Source of the DNA: Geodermatophilus tzadiensis
Lineage (GTDB): Bacteria > Actinomycetota > Actinomycetes > Mycobacteriales > Geodermatophilaceae
Direction: 5' to 3'
Assembly (NCBI RefSeq): GCF_003002915.1
Contig: NZ_PVTG01000026.1
Location: 1 to 45,033 of the forward strand
Length of the DNA: 45,033 nucleotides
The position numbers and the translations under genes are program-made. Below are positions 8,236 to 16,605 of the stretch, one piece after another. The notes under the pieces were generated by a model. The model had not been told where the DNA came from. It saw only the letters and a list, made by a program, of their open reading frames with translations, and made no database searches. Each line of letters opens with the position of its first letter. The first letter of the stretch is position 1.

Positions 8236-8694
8236 GTCGCCCTCCAGGGGCCAGAGGAGCAGCCGCCATGATGACCGCGTCCGGCGGGGTGCCGTTCGGA
8301 CGGGCCACCCGTGGCGGCGTACTGCGGTGGACGGCGGCGCGGTGGCTGCGTGCCGGAGTCGGTCGACTGCGGTCCAGGAGCACGCGTCGCGCAGGTCGTC
8401 TCGGCGCTCCCGGGCCGGCGGGGTCCGGAGACGGGGACAGGTCGCCCGGACCGACGTCGGACACCACCGGAGGTGACGTCTGACGCGTCCACCCGGTGGG
8501 ACGAGCACCCTTCCGTCGACGCCCCGAGGCGGGGGGACCTCCCTCCCCACGCCCCGATCGCGGGGCCGGACCGGGCCGGACGGGCGGCGGGTCCCGCTCT
8601 CCGTCGGACGGCCTCGCGCGCCGTGGCGGCAGACCTGGACCGCGCACCGGTGGGACACGAGACTGGCCCAGTACCGGACCACCAGGAGGCGCGC
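8236..8694. other. Gene-free divergent interval
   Basis: These 459 bp lie between the divergent lipoprotein and mreB-like genes. Open frames run through both strands, but none has a ribosome site, signal or domain. Promoters for both neighbours should be here; no repeat or RNA structure was recognised. Confidence 0.5.
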
Positions 8695-9684
8695 GTGGAA
8701 CTCGGCATCGACCTGGGCACCACCACGACGGTCGTGAGCGAGGCCCGCCGCGGGGTCCTCTTCGAGGGGCCCACCGTCATGCTGGTGCGGCGCGGGGGCG
8801 GTCGCCGGGACCGGGTCCTCGCCGTCGGCGCCGAGGCCGCCGACCTGCTCGGCCGCGCGCCCTCCCGCTTCACGCCGGTGCGGCCCCTCGACGACGGGGG
8901 CGTCACCGACCTGGAGACCGCCCGCGTCTACCTGCGGGCGGTCCTGCACGCGGCGGGGCAGCGCCCGTGGCGGCTCCCGGTGCGCGCCGTCGTCACCGTG
9001 CCCGTCGGCTCCTCCGCGCTGGAGACCCGGGCGCTGATCGAGGCCGCGGAGGAGGCGGGCATCCGCCCGGTGACCGCCCTCGACGCGCCCATCGCCGGCG
9101 CCGTCGGCTGCGGCGTCGACCCGATGGAGCGCCGGGTGCACCTGGTCGTCGACGTCGGTGGCGGCACGGCGGAGGCGGTCGCGTTCTGCTACGGCGGCGT
9201 GCTCGCCTCCCGCACCGGCCGCACCGGCGGGGAGGAGATGACGCTGGCCGTCGCCCGCTGGCTGCGCGAGGAGCACCAGCTGCACGTCGGCGACCTCGAG
9301 GTGGAGGCGCTCAAGGTCCGGGTCGGCTCGGACGGCGACGGGCCGCTGGTCGTGCAGGGCCGCGACGGGATCGCCGGCCGCCCCCGGCTGGCCACGGTGC
9401 GGGCCGCCGAGGTGGCCGAGGCGGTGCGGCCGGTGACCGACCAGGTCGTCCGGACGCTCGCGCCCGTCCTGGACGACCTCCCCCCGCAGGCCCTCTCCGA
9501 CGTCATGGCGGAGGGCGTGCTGGTGTTCGGCGGGGGCTCGCTGGTGCCCGGCCTGCCCCAGGAGCTGGAGCGGGCGCTGGGCCTCCCCGTCACGACGGCC
9601 GCGGAGCCCCTCACGTGCGTCGCCGAGGGCGCCGCCCGGGCGCTGCGCAACCGGCCGCTGCTGGCGGCCTACGGCCGCCGCTGA
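8695..9684 (+). CDS. mreB: MreB-like actin-fold cell-shape protein
   Basis: A 329-residue member of the actin/Hsp70 superfamily, near the usual MreB length of about 340. Phosphate-1 loop GIDLGTTTTVV lies at residues 4-14, phosphate-2 loop VDVGGGTAEAV near residue 150, and the adenosine motif FGGGSLVPGLPQEL near residue 280, followed by the MreB-like TCVAEGAARAL. AGGAGG stands 6 bp before the GTG at 8695. It should polymerise under the membrane and guide wall synthesis. It converges with a RodA-PBP fusion, the enzyme class MreB organises, with only 3 bp between stop codons. No mreC or mreD is in the window. A divergent Hsp70-like protein is the alternative reading. Confidence 0.75.
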   Translation: MELGIDLGTTTTVVSEARRGVLFEGPTVMLVRRGGGRRDRVLAVGAEAADLLGRAPSRFTPVRPLDDGGVTDLETARVYLRAVLHAAGQRPWRLPVRAVVTVPVGSSALETRALIEAAEEAGIRPVTALDAPIAGAVGCGVDPMERRVHLVVDVGGGTAEAVAFCYGGVLASRTGRTGGEEMTLAVARWLREEHQLHVGDLEVEALKVRVGSDGDGPLVVQGRDGIAGRPRLATVRAAEVAEAVRPVTDQVVRTLAPVLDDLPPQALSDVMAEGVLVFGGGSLVPGLPQELERALGLPVTTAAEPLTCVAEGAARALRNRPLLAAYGRR

Positions 9685-9687
9685 CCG

Positions 9688-12600
9688 TCAGGGCCCCTGC
9701 ACCGGCCCGGTGGCGAGGACGTCGGCACGGTGGTCGAGGAAGTACTGCAGCCCGTCGTTCGCCACGGTGGCCGCGTCGCCTCTCCGCTCGTACGGCCCCT
9801 GCACCACGGAGGTCACCACGATCTCGGGAGCGTCGATCGGGGACGCGGCGGTCATCCAGAAGTCGTACTCGTCGGCGCCCAGGCCGCCGTCCTGGGCGGT
9901 GCCGCTCTTGGCGCCGACCGGCGCGGGGAGGCCGGCCAGCCGGGTGCCGGTCCCGGTGGTCACGACCTGTCGCATCCCCTCCCGGACCGGCCCGAGCCCG
10001 TCGGCGAAGGTCAGCGGCGACGGGGCCGGGGCGGGGACGGCGGTGAAGGTCCCCTCCGTGCCGACCGCCAGGCCGAGGCGCGGGGTGACCAGGACGCCGG
10101 TGGCGACGGCCGCGGTCCACCGGGCGTTCTGCAGCGGCGTCACCTGGATCTCGCCCTGCCCGATGCCGAGGATGACCGTCGACCCGCCGTACCAGGTGCC
10201 GCCGTCGGCCGCCACGGACTCCGGGGTGCCCAGGTAGCCGGCGGACTCGCCGGGCAGGTCGATGCCGGTCGGCTGCCCCACCCCGAGCGCCCCGGCGGTC
10301 TCCGCGATCGCCTCGGGCCCGAGGGCCAGCGCGAGCTTGTAGAAGTAGACGTCGTTGGACCACGCGATCGCCTCGACGAGGTCCATCGGTCCCATCGGCT
10401 TCCAGTTGCCGAACGTGTGGCCGCCGTAGGTGAAGCTGCCGCCGGTGGGGATGACCGAGTCCGCGTCGAAGGCCCCGTGGGCCTGGTTGGCCGCGGCCAC
10501 CACCAGCTTGAACGTCGATCCGGGCGGCAGCGCCGCCTGGGTGACGTGCTCGAGCGTCGGCGAGCCCGGCGCCCCGGCCAGCGCCGCCAGCGCGGCGGGG
10601 TCGGCCGGGGGCCCGTAGACGCCGTTGTCGAAGGACGGGGCGCTCGCCATCGCGAGCACCTGACCCGTCCGGGGGTCCATCGCGACGGCGGCGGCGACGT
10701 GCCCGTCGGGTCGCCGCTGGGCGTCCAGCGCCGCGACCAGCCCCTGGTACACCTGCCGCTGCAGCCCCAGGTCGAGGGAGAGACGCAGGTCGGCCCCGGG
10801 CACCGGCGCCACCCGCTCGGCCAGCGCGACGGGCACGCCCGCCGGGTCGACGTAGAGGCACTGGCGCCCGTTGACGCCGCGCAGCACCGCGTCGTACTGC
10901 AGCTCCAGACCGGCGCGGCCGACGAACTCCCCCGCCGGCAGGACGGCCCAGCGCGCCTCGGACTCGGGCGTGGCCACGCCGACGAAGCCGAGCACCGGCC
11001 CCAGCGCCGCGCCCTCCGGGTACCACCGGCGGGGCTCCGGGACGACGAGCACGCCGGGAATGCCGGCCGCGGTGACCGCGTCGCCGGTCGGGCGGGGCAC
11101 GTCGGCCACCGGCAGCGACAGGGTGGTGGGCGCCGCGGCGTCGATCTGGGCCTGCAGGTCGCCGGGGGCCCGGCCGGTCAGGGCGGCGAGCCGGTCGACG
11201 GCCGACGGGGCGTCGCGCAGCAGGGCGGGGACGACGAGGACGCGGTCCACGCCGGTGCCGGCGACCGCGGCGTCCACGGCGAGGGGCGTGTCGTGCCGGT
11301 CGGTGATCGCGCCGCGGGGGGCGGGCAGCCGGATGCACCGGGTCATCTGCTCCTCGCCGGCGAGCGTGAGCTCCTCGCCGCGGGTGACCTGCAGCCGCCA
11401 CCCGTAGACCCCGAAGGCGACGAGCAGGACCGAGAGGGCGACCGCGGCCAGCCGGACCAGCCGCGGTCGCGGGTTGCGCCGGCTCGGCAGGGCCCACAGC
11501 CGCCGGCGGGTGCCGTCCCGGCGGACGCCCAGGACGACGCCGATGGCGGCCAGGTGCACGACGAGGGCCGTGCCGCCGTAGCTGAGCAGGGGGAACGGGA
11601 CGCCGGCCAGCGGCAGCAACCCGAGGTTGGCCCCCACCGAGACCACGGTCTCCACGCCCATGAGGACGGCCAGCCCGCCGCCGACGAGCGCGGCGTGCGG
11701 CGTGCGCGCCCGGCGGCTGGCCAGCGCGAGCCGCCACACCAGGACGACGACGGCGAGGACCACCCCGGCGCCGGCGACCAGGCCCCACTGGCCGACCAGG
11801 CTGGCCGGCGCGAGGTCGGTGTGCCCCTCGGGCAGGTACTCCGCGCGCAGCTCGCGCAGCGGGTCGTCCGCCCGTCCGAGCAGCCCGCCGGAGGCCACCG
11901 AGATGTGCGCCTGGCGCAGCGCCCAGCCCGAGCCGGTGGGCGACTCGTGGGCGCCGACGAGGAAGGTGCCCAGGCGCTGGAGCTGGTAGGGCTGCAGCAG
12001 GCTGATCAGGAGCGGCGCGGAGATCACCGCCGCGGCGCCCAGCGGCAGCAGGAAGCGCGCCGGCACCCGCCCGAGGACGAGCATCGACGCGGTGAGGACG
12101 GCCAGCAGCATGGTGGTGCTCAGGTCCGGCTGGAGCAGGGTGAGCGCGATGGGCACGACCGCCAGCAGCACGGCCAGCGCGAAGCGGCGCCAGGCCGGCC
12201 GGCCGGAGCCGAGGACGGCGGCGAGGACCAGCAGCAGCCCGAGCTTGGCCAGCTCCGAGGGCTGGAAGGTGACCGAGCCGAGGACGAACCATCGGGTGGC
12301 GCCCTTCACCGTCACCCCGACCGTCAGGACGCCGACGAGGAAGACGACGGCCGCGCCGTAGGCCAGCCAGCCCAGGACGCCCAGGTAGCGCACCCGGACC
12401 CGCCAGAAGACGGCGAGGGCGAGCACCCCGCCGACGGCGATGGCCGCCTGGCGCGCGGCGAGCTCGGTCTCGCCGATGAGGACCAGGTTGGCCAGCCCGA
12501 GCCCGACCAGGGCGAGCGCGGCGACGACGGCGAGCAGGTCGAACCGTGCGCTGCGGCGGTCGCGGCGCTCCTGCCGGGTCCGCCGGCGGCGACCGTCGCC

Positions 12601-12720
12601 GTCCTCCGGCTCCTCGGCAGCCGCCCGCGCACCGGCCCACAGCACCCGGCGCTGGCGCCGGGTCCACCGCCGGCTGCGCTCCTCGTCCACCGGTCCGCCG
12701 GCGTCCCTCTCGTCCAGCAC
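9688..12720 (-). CDS. RodA/FtsW glycosyltransferase fused to class B penicillin-binding protein
   Basis: One 1010-residue polypeptide holds both halves of a peptidoglycan synthase. Residues about 60-450 form the RodA/FtsW SEDS domain, with the catalytic-type LLQPDLST and the signature GVPFPLLSYGGTAL. Residues about 470-1010 form a class B PBP: an N-terminal membrane segment, a dimerisation domain, then a transpeptidase with S735-TFK, S788-ND and K938-SGT. Normally these are two proteins that bind each other. GTG at 12720 is chosen because GGGAGG lies 7 bp upstream and the previous gene ends 13 bp away; no frame break was found at the junction near residue 460. It should polymerise and crosslink wall for elongation or sporulation. 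Confidence 0.88.
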   Translation of the reverse strand: MLDERDAGGPVDEERSRRWTRRQRRVLWAGARAAAEEPEDGDGRRRRTRQERRDRRSARFDLLAVVAALALVGLGLANLVLIGETELAARQAAIAVGGVLALAVFWRVRVRYLGVLGWLAYGAAVVFLVGVLTVGVTVKGATRWFVLGSVTFQPSELAKLGLLLVLAAVLGSGRPAWRRFALAVLLAVVPIALTLLQPDLSTTMLLAVLTASMLVLGRVPARFLLPLGAAAVISAPLLISLLQPYQLQRLGTFLVGAHESPTGSGWALRQAHISVASGGLLGRADDPLRELRAEYLPEGHTDLAPASLVGQWGLVAGAGVVLAVVVLVWRLALASRRARTPHAALVGGGLAVLMGVETVVSVGANLGLLPLAGVPFPLLSYGGTALVVHLAAIGVVLGVRRDGTRRRLWALPSRRNPRPRLVRLAAVALSVLLVAFGVYGWRLQVTRGEELTLAGEEQMTRCIRLPAPRGAITDRHDTPLAVDAAVAGTGVDRVLVVPALLRDAPSAVDRLAALTGRAPGDLQAQIDAAAPTTLSLPVADVPRPTGDAVTAAGIPGVLVVPEPRRWYPEGAALGPVLGFVGVATPESEARWAVLPAGEFVGRAGLELQYDAVLRGVNGRQCLYVDPAGVPVALAERVAPVPGADLRLSLDLGLQRQVYQGLVAALDAQRRPDGHVAAAVAMDPRTGQVLAMASAPSFDNGVYGPPADPAALAALAGAPGSPTLEHVTQAALPPGSTFKLVVAAANQAHGAFDADSVIPTGGSFTYGGHTFGNWKPMGPMDLVEAIAWSNDVYFYKLALALGPEAIAETAGALGVGQPTGIDLPGESAGYLGTPESVAADGGTWYGGSTVILGIGQGEIQVTPLQNARWTAAVATGVLVTPRLGLAVGTEGTFTAVPAPAPSPLTFADGLGPVREGMRQVVTTGTGTRLAGLPAPVGAKSGTAQDGGLGADEYDFWMTAASPIDAPEIVVTSVVQGPYERRGDAATVANDGLQYFLDHRADVLATGPVQGP

Positions 12721-12733
12721 GCGCGTCCTCCCG

Positions 12734-13921
12734 TCAGCGGACCGGCGCGTCGGGCGGACAGGAGCCCACGGACAGCGGGGCGGACGCCGCGGCGGCGGGC
12801 TGCTCGGTGACGGCCAGCACGGCCACGGCGGGGAGGGCGGGCAGCGCGACGACCCCGACGGCCTCGGCCCGCGTACCACCGGCGGGGACGGCGACCGATC
12901 CGCCGGGCGTGGTCGACGTGGCGCCGGTGCAGCGGTCGACGAGGGTGTAGGTCCAGCTCACCTGCCGCGGCTCGCTCCTCGGCTGCAGGCGCACCTGCAC
13001 CCGGACGGTGCACGGCGTGCCCGGGGTGCACGCGGCGAGGTTGCGCAGGTCCACCGCGGTGACGTCCCCGGCCGCCGCGGGCGCGGGTGGGGTCACCGGC
13101 ACGCCGTCGGGCTCCGGCGCCGCTGACGGCTCGGTGCCGCTGCGGCCGGCGTCCAGCAGCACCTCGACGTCGGCGGCGATGTCGTCCCGGAGCACGACGA
13201 CCTCGACGAGGACCACCGCGCCGAGGACCACCACGGACAGCAGCCACCCGCCGATCCGCCGCCACGTGCTGCCCGAGGGCGCCAGGGAGGACCGGCGCAC
13301 GGGGGCCGCGCGGCCCGGGCCCGGCGGGGAGCCGGCCCGCGCCGCGGCCGGGCCGGCGAGGACGGCCCGCACCAGCGCGGCCAGCTCGGCGCGGACGGCG
13401 GCGCGGTCGGCGGCGCTCGCCGTCTCCTGGAGCCGTTCGGCCACGGCGGGCACGCCGGCCACCGGCAGGTCGGCCGCCGCGGAGTCGAGCCGGGCCAGCA
13501 GGTCCGCCGCCGCGCCCTCCGCCGGGCGGCCGCGGGACCGCGCGGCCGCCGCGATGCCGGCGAGGACCGCGGCCAGAGCGGTCCCTGCCGGGGCGCCCGC
13601 CGTCGCGGGATCGAGGCGCACCCGCCCGTCGGTCCCGACGGTCACCCGGTCGAGCAGGTCCGGGCCGCCCGCCCGGGCGGCGTCCTCCGGGGCCCGCGCG
13701 GCCTCGGCGAGCAGGTCCGCACCGAGCTCGACGGCCTGCGCGGCCGTGAGCCGGGCCAGGGCGGTCAGCCGGGCCAGCGGGACACCAGTGACCGCGCCCG
13801 GCGGCGCGTCGGGCCGGTCGCGAGGGCGCGGGACCTGGTCCAGTGAGCGCTGGTCGGGTGCGCGGTGGTCGTGCTCGTGCGCGCGGCGCTCGGGCGCCCG
13901 GTCGATCGTCAGGTCCGCCAC
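12734..13921 (-). CDS. Single-pass membrane protein in the RodA-PBP operon
   Basis: A 395-residue protein that I do not recognise. The first 215 residues are Ala/Arg-rich and helical; the stretch RVTVGTDGRVRLDP near residue 92 recalls the region around the metal-binding loop of kinase-like folds, but no catalytic residues are seen. One membrane segment (about residues 225-248, WLLSVVVLGAVVLVEVVVL) follows. The outer part holds three cysteines before and after a beta domain (CTPGTPCTV, VDRCTG) and ends SVGSCPPD. It starts with GTG with a weak ribosome site. The next gene begins 13 bp after its stop, so it may be a partner or regulator of the RodA-PBP enzyme. Confidence 0.6.
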   Translation of the reverse strand: MADLTIDRAPERRAHEHDHRAPDQRSLDQVPRPRDRPDAPPGAVTGVPLARLTALARLTAAQAVELGADLLAEAARAPEDAARAGGPDLLDRVTVGTDGRVRLDPATAGAPAGTALAAVLAGIAAAARSRGRPAEGAAADLLARLDSAAADLPVAGVPAVAERLQETASAADRAAVRAELAALVRAVLAGPAAARAGSPPGPGRAAPVRRSSLAPSGSTWRRIGGWLLSVVVLGAVVLVEVVVLRDDIAADVEVLLDAGRSGTEPSAAPEPDGVPVTPPAPAAAGDVTAVDLRNLAACTPGTPCTVRVQVRLQPRSEPRQVSWTYTLVDRCTGATSTTPGGSVAVPAGGTRAEAVGVVALPALPAVAVLAVTEQPAAAASAPLSVGSCPPDAPVR

Positions 13922-14115
13922 CCGCTGTCACCCCACCGCGTCGATCCGGGATGCGAGGAGGCCCAGGCTGGGACACCGGACCCACGGCTGTCACCCGGTT
14001 CCGTCGCGCCGTCGTCTCGTCTCCGGCGCGTCGTGCCGGTGTGCCCGGCGCGCCCCGGCCGAGATCCCGGCCGCGTCGGGCCCCCGGCCGGTCGCGGGGG
14101 GTCCGCCGCCGACCG

Positions 14116-14379
14116 TCACCCGGTCGGCTCGCCGTCCTCCTGCGCGTCCCGTTCGTCGTCCTCGGCCGGTGGCCGGGCCTGCGCCTGTGTCACGTGGTCC
14201 GCCACCGTGGCCCAGCGGTCGACCCGGGCGAGCCGGCGCCGCTCCAGCTCGCCGAGCCGGCTCTCGGGCGCGGCGACGACGAGGAAGGAGGCGTGGCGCT
14301 CCCAGACGTCGAGCCCCAGCGACATGCCGAGCAGCTCGGCGACGCTGCGGCCGGCCTCCGGGGTCACGCGGGCGACCAC
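14116..14379 (-). CDS. Small stand-alone copy of the carboxypeptidase N-terminal domain
   Basis: An 87-residue protein starting with GTG. Its first 50 residues align with the first 55 residues of the zinc carboxypeptidase encoded just upstream: ARVT, then LGLDVWE, then LVV and LE at matching spacing. The carboxypeptidase copy lies before its catalytic domain, in the place of a propeptide. The small protein has no catalytic part and ends in an acidic tail (PPAEDDERDAQEDGEPTG). It may bind or inhibit the neighbouring enzyme in the way prodomains do, or it may be a decayed duplicate. The ribosome site is weak (GAGGG about 10 bp upstream). Confidence 0.55.
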   Translation of the reverse strand: MVARVTPEAGRSVAELLGMSLGLDVWERHASFLVVAAPESRLGELERRRLARVDRWATVADHVTQAQARPPAEDDERDAQEDGEPTG

Positions 14380-14474
14380 CGGCTCGTCGCCCTCGCCCGC
14401 GGTCAGCGGCTGCGGGCCCGCGCAGCCGACCTCGCCGCGGGGCTGCCGGTGGGACCTGGACCGGGCACGACCGG

Positions 14475-15617
14475 TCAGTGCTCCGGCCGCTCGAGGACGC
14501 GCTCGATGAACTCGAACGCCGCCGGGCGGTTCTCCTCCCAGCAGGGCCGGATCTCGCTGGACGGCAGGATGAACCCGCCCTCCTCGGCGGAGGCCGGGCG
14601 CAGTTCGATGGTGAACGACACCGCGTCGTACTCCCCGTAGGTCCAGTCGGTCGTGTCACCCGCCGTCGGGTACAGCTCCGACGACTGCTGGGCGACGTAG
14701 GTCCTGCCGTGCACCTTGCGGATCAGCTGCTCCATCTCCTGGGCCAGGTCCCGGTGCTCGGCGAAGTCGCTCTGGTCGGCGATCCGCTCGGCCGTGTAGC
14801 CCCACGGGTACAGGATCAGCTGCGAGTAGCTGTGGTAGCTGAGGACGCCGCTGAAGCGCTCGCGGGCGACGAGGTCCCGCACCGCCCGCACCTCGGGCTC
14901 GGAGAAGGCCCGCGGGCCGACGTACGTCGCGTCGGACGGGACGTGGCTGGAGGTGCTGACGTCGAGCGAGCCCCACATGTAGCCGTAGTTGCGGTTCGGG
15001 TCGACACCGACGCTGCCGTCCCGGTTCGGGCGCCGGTTCTTGCGCCACAGCCGGTGGTCGGTGCGCGTGTACTCGTGGCCGTCCGGGTTGACCATCGGCG
15101 CCACCCAGACCTCGCCCTGCTGCAGCCACCGCTGCACGGGGTCGGACGAGGAGTTCTCGAGCAGGTGCTCGGCCAGCAGGTGGGGCACCTCGACGGCGAG
15201 CCACTCCCGCGCGTGGTGACAGCCGAGGACGGCGACCTTCCGGGTGCTGCCGCGGCGCTCGCCGATGCGCAGCGCCCACAGCGGGCGGCCCTCCACGCTG
15301 CGCCCGATCTCGTGCAGCTCGGCGATCTCCGGGTGCTCCTCGGCCAGGCGCCGCACGTCCTCCTCCAGGCTCGCCACCGTGTGGTAACCGGTCGCGGCGG
15401 CGTCGGTCGCGAAGGTGGACAGGTAGGGCTCGAGCATCTGCACCTGCTCGACGCCGTACCCCATCGCCTCCAGCCGGGCGGCCTGGGCCTCGTCGGCCTC
15501 CACCACCAGGTGATCCGGCCTCACCTCCCACACGTCCAGGCCCAGCGGAGCGGTGAGCAGCCGGGCGAGCGGGGCCCGCGGGCTCGTGGACGTGACTCTC
15601 GCGATCAGGCTCGCCAT
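14475..15617 (-). CDS. M14-family zinc carboxypeptidase
   Basis: A 380-residue metallo-carboxypeptidase. An N-terminal prodomain-like region (1-70) precedes the M14 catalytic domain (about 75-375). Zinc ligands are H135 and E138 (HHAREW) and H262 (SYHSYSQ); the substrate-carboxylate arginine is R209 (DPNRNYGYMWG), and the catalytic glutamate is E338 (FTIELRP). It should remove C-terminal residues from peptides. GGGAGGG stands before the ATG at 15617. No signal peptide is visible, which is odd for M14 enzymes, most of which are exported. A frame extending upstream to 15683 does not add a signal. The small gene downstream encodes a free copy of its first domain. Confidence 0.9.
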   Translation of the reverse strand: MASLIARVTSTSPRAPLARLLTAPLGLDVWEVRPDHLVVEADEAQAARLEAMGYGVEQVQMLEPYLSTFATDAAATGYHTVASLEEDVRRLAEEHPEIAELHEIGRSVEGRPLWALRIGERRGSTRKVAVLGCHHAREWLAVEVPHLLAEHLLENSSSDPVQRWLQQGEVWVAPMVNPDGHEYTRTDHRLWRKNRRPNRDGSVGVDPNRNYGYMWGSLDVSTSSHVPSDATYVGPRAFSEPEVRAVRDLVARERFSGVLSYHSYSQLILYPWGYTAERIADQSDFAEHRDLAQEMEQLIRKVHGRTYVAQQSSELYPTAGDTTDWTYGEYDAVSFTIELRPASAEEGGFILPSSEIRPCWEENRPAAFEFIERVLERPEH

Positions 15618-15798
15618 CGGACCCTCCCGTGCTGCGGCACCGGCAGACGGGGACCCGGCCCGCCGGGTGCCGACGCTAGGCACGACCCGTCACCGGGGCG
15701 TCACGTCGGTGCCACGGCCGTCGCGGTCGGTGCGCGTGTCCGTCGTGGCCGCTGACGACCACCTCGCCCGGCAGTCCCCGCCACGTCGCGCGGTGGCG

Positions 15799-16605
15799 TC
15801 ACCGGGGTCGGGGAGGCGCTTCCTCCGTCCGGGCGGCGTGCCGCCCCGCCTCGCTGCCACGGCCCGGGGGGCCGGCGAAGGCCTGTGCCACGTCGAGCCA
15901 GGTCTCGGCGTCGCGTCCCACGGCCGTGAGCGCCAGCCGGGCCCGGGGGCGGCGTTGCACCACCCGCAGGCAGAAGTCCAGCAGCGGCCCGGTGACGCGC
16001 TGCTCGGCGTCCGCGGGTCCGTTGCTCCACACGGAGCCGTCGGCGCGGTCGAGCTCGACCCGGACGGGGGCGGCCGGGACGGGCAACCCGTGGGCGGCGA
16101 AGGCGAAGGCGCGCGTGCGCACGCCGAGGTGGGCGACGTGGTCCAGTCGCGGTGAGTCGAGCGGCTCCAGACCCAGGGCGTCCCGGACGTCGGTGCCGTG
16201 CGCCCAGGTCTCCATGAGCCGGGCCGTCGCCATGGACGCCACGCTCATCGGCGGGCCGAACCACGGCAGCCGGACCCCGTCGGGTGCCGCGGCCAGCGCG
16301 GCCGCGAGCCGCTCCCGCCCGGAACGCCAGCGAGCCAGCAGGGCCGCCGGCGGCAGCGCCGCGCCCTCCGCTGCCGCTCGGTCGACGGCGTCCGAGGGGT
16401 CGTCCGCGGCCCGCTCGAACCCGCCCGGGTCCGTGGTGGCCTGCAGCGCGACCTCGTCCGTCCAGGCGAGGTGCGCGACCTGGGAGGCGATCGTCCACCC
16501 GTGCGCCGGGGTGGGCCGCGCCCAGTCCGCGGGCGCGAGACGGACGAGGACCTCCTCCAGTGCCGAGCCCTCGGCCGCCAGGTCGGCGAGCAGCTGCCGT
16601 CTCAC
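15799..16605 (-). CDS. TIGR03084-type metal-binding protein (DinB/mycothiol-isomerase fold)
   Basis: A 268-residue protein. The N-terminal DinB-like half shows HGWTIASQVAHLAWTDE (residues about 34-50) and METWAHGTDVRDAL (about 138-151), which supply the histidine and acidic metal ligands of the fold used by mycothiol-dependent maleylpyruvate isomerase. The C-terminal half resembles a sterol-carrier-like domain. Pattern and context match the actinobacterial TIGR03084 group, whose reaction is unknown to me. The GTG at 16605 overlaps the stop of the acyl-CoA ligase (GTGA) and follows GGAGG. It is the last gene of the Liv-type operon, so it may act on the CoA-ligated compound or its thiol adduct. 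Confidence 0.75.
   Translation of the reverse strand: MRRQLLADLAAEGSALEEVLVRLAPADWARPTPAHGWTIASQVAHLAWTDEVALQATTDPGGFERAADDPSDAVDRAAAEGAALPPAALLARWRSGRERLAAALAAAPDGVRLPWFGPPMSVASMATARLMETWAHGTDVRDALGLEPLDSPRLDHVAHLGVRTRAFAFAAHGLPVPAAPVRVELDRADGSVWSNGPADAEQRVTGPLLDFCLRVVQRRPRARLALTAVGRDAETWLDVAQAFAGPPGRGSEAGRHAARTEEAPPRPR

Noticed and set aside
9730..12810. Open frame of about 1,030 codons on the plus strand opposite the RodA-PBP gene
   Set aside because: Repetitive Gln/Asp/Arg-rich product without domains; the opposite strand carries clear RodA and PBP motifs.
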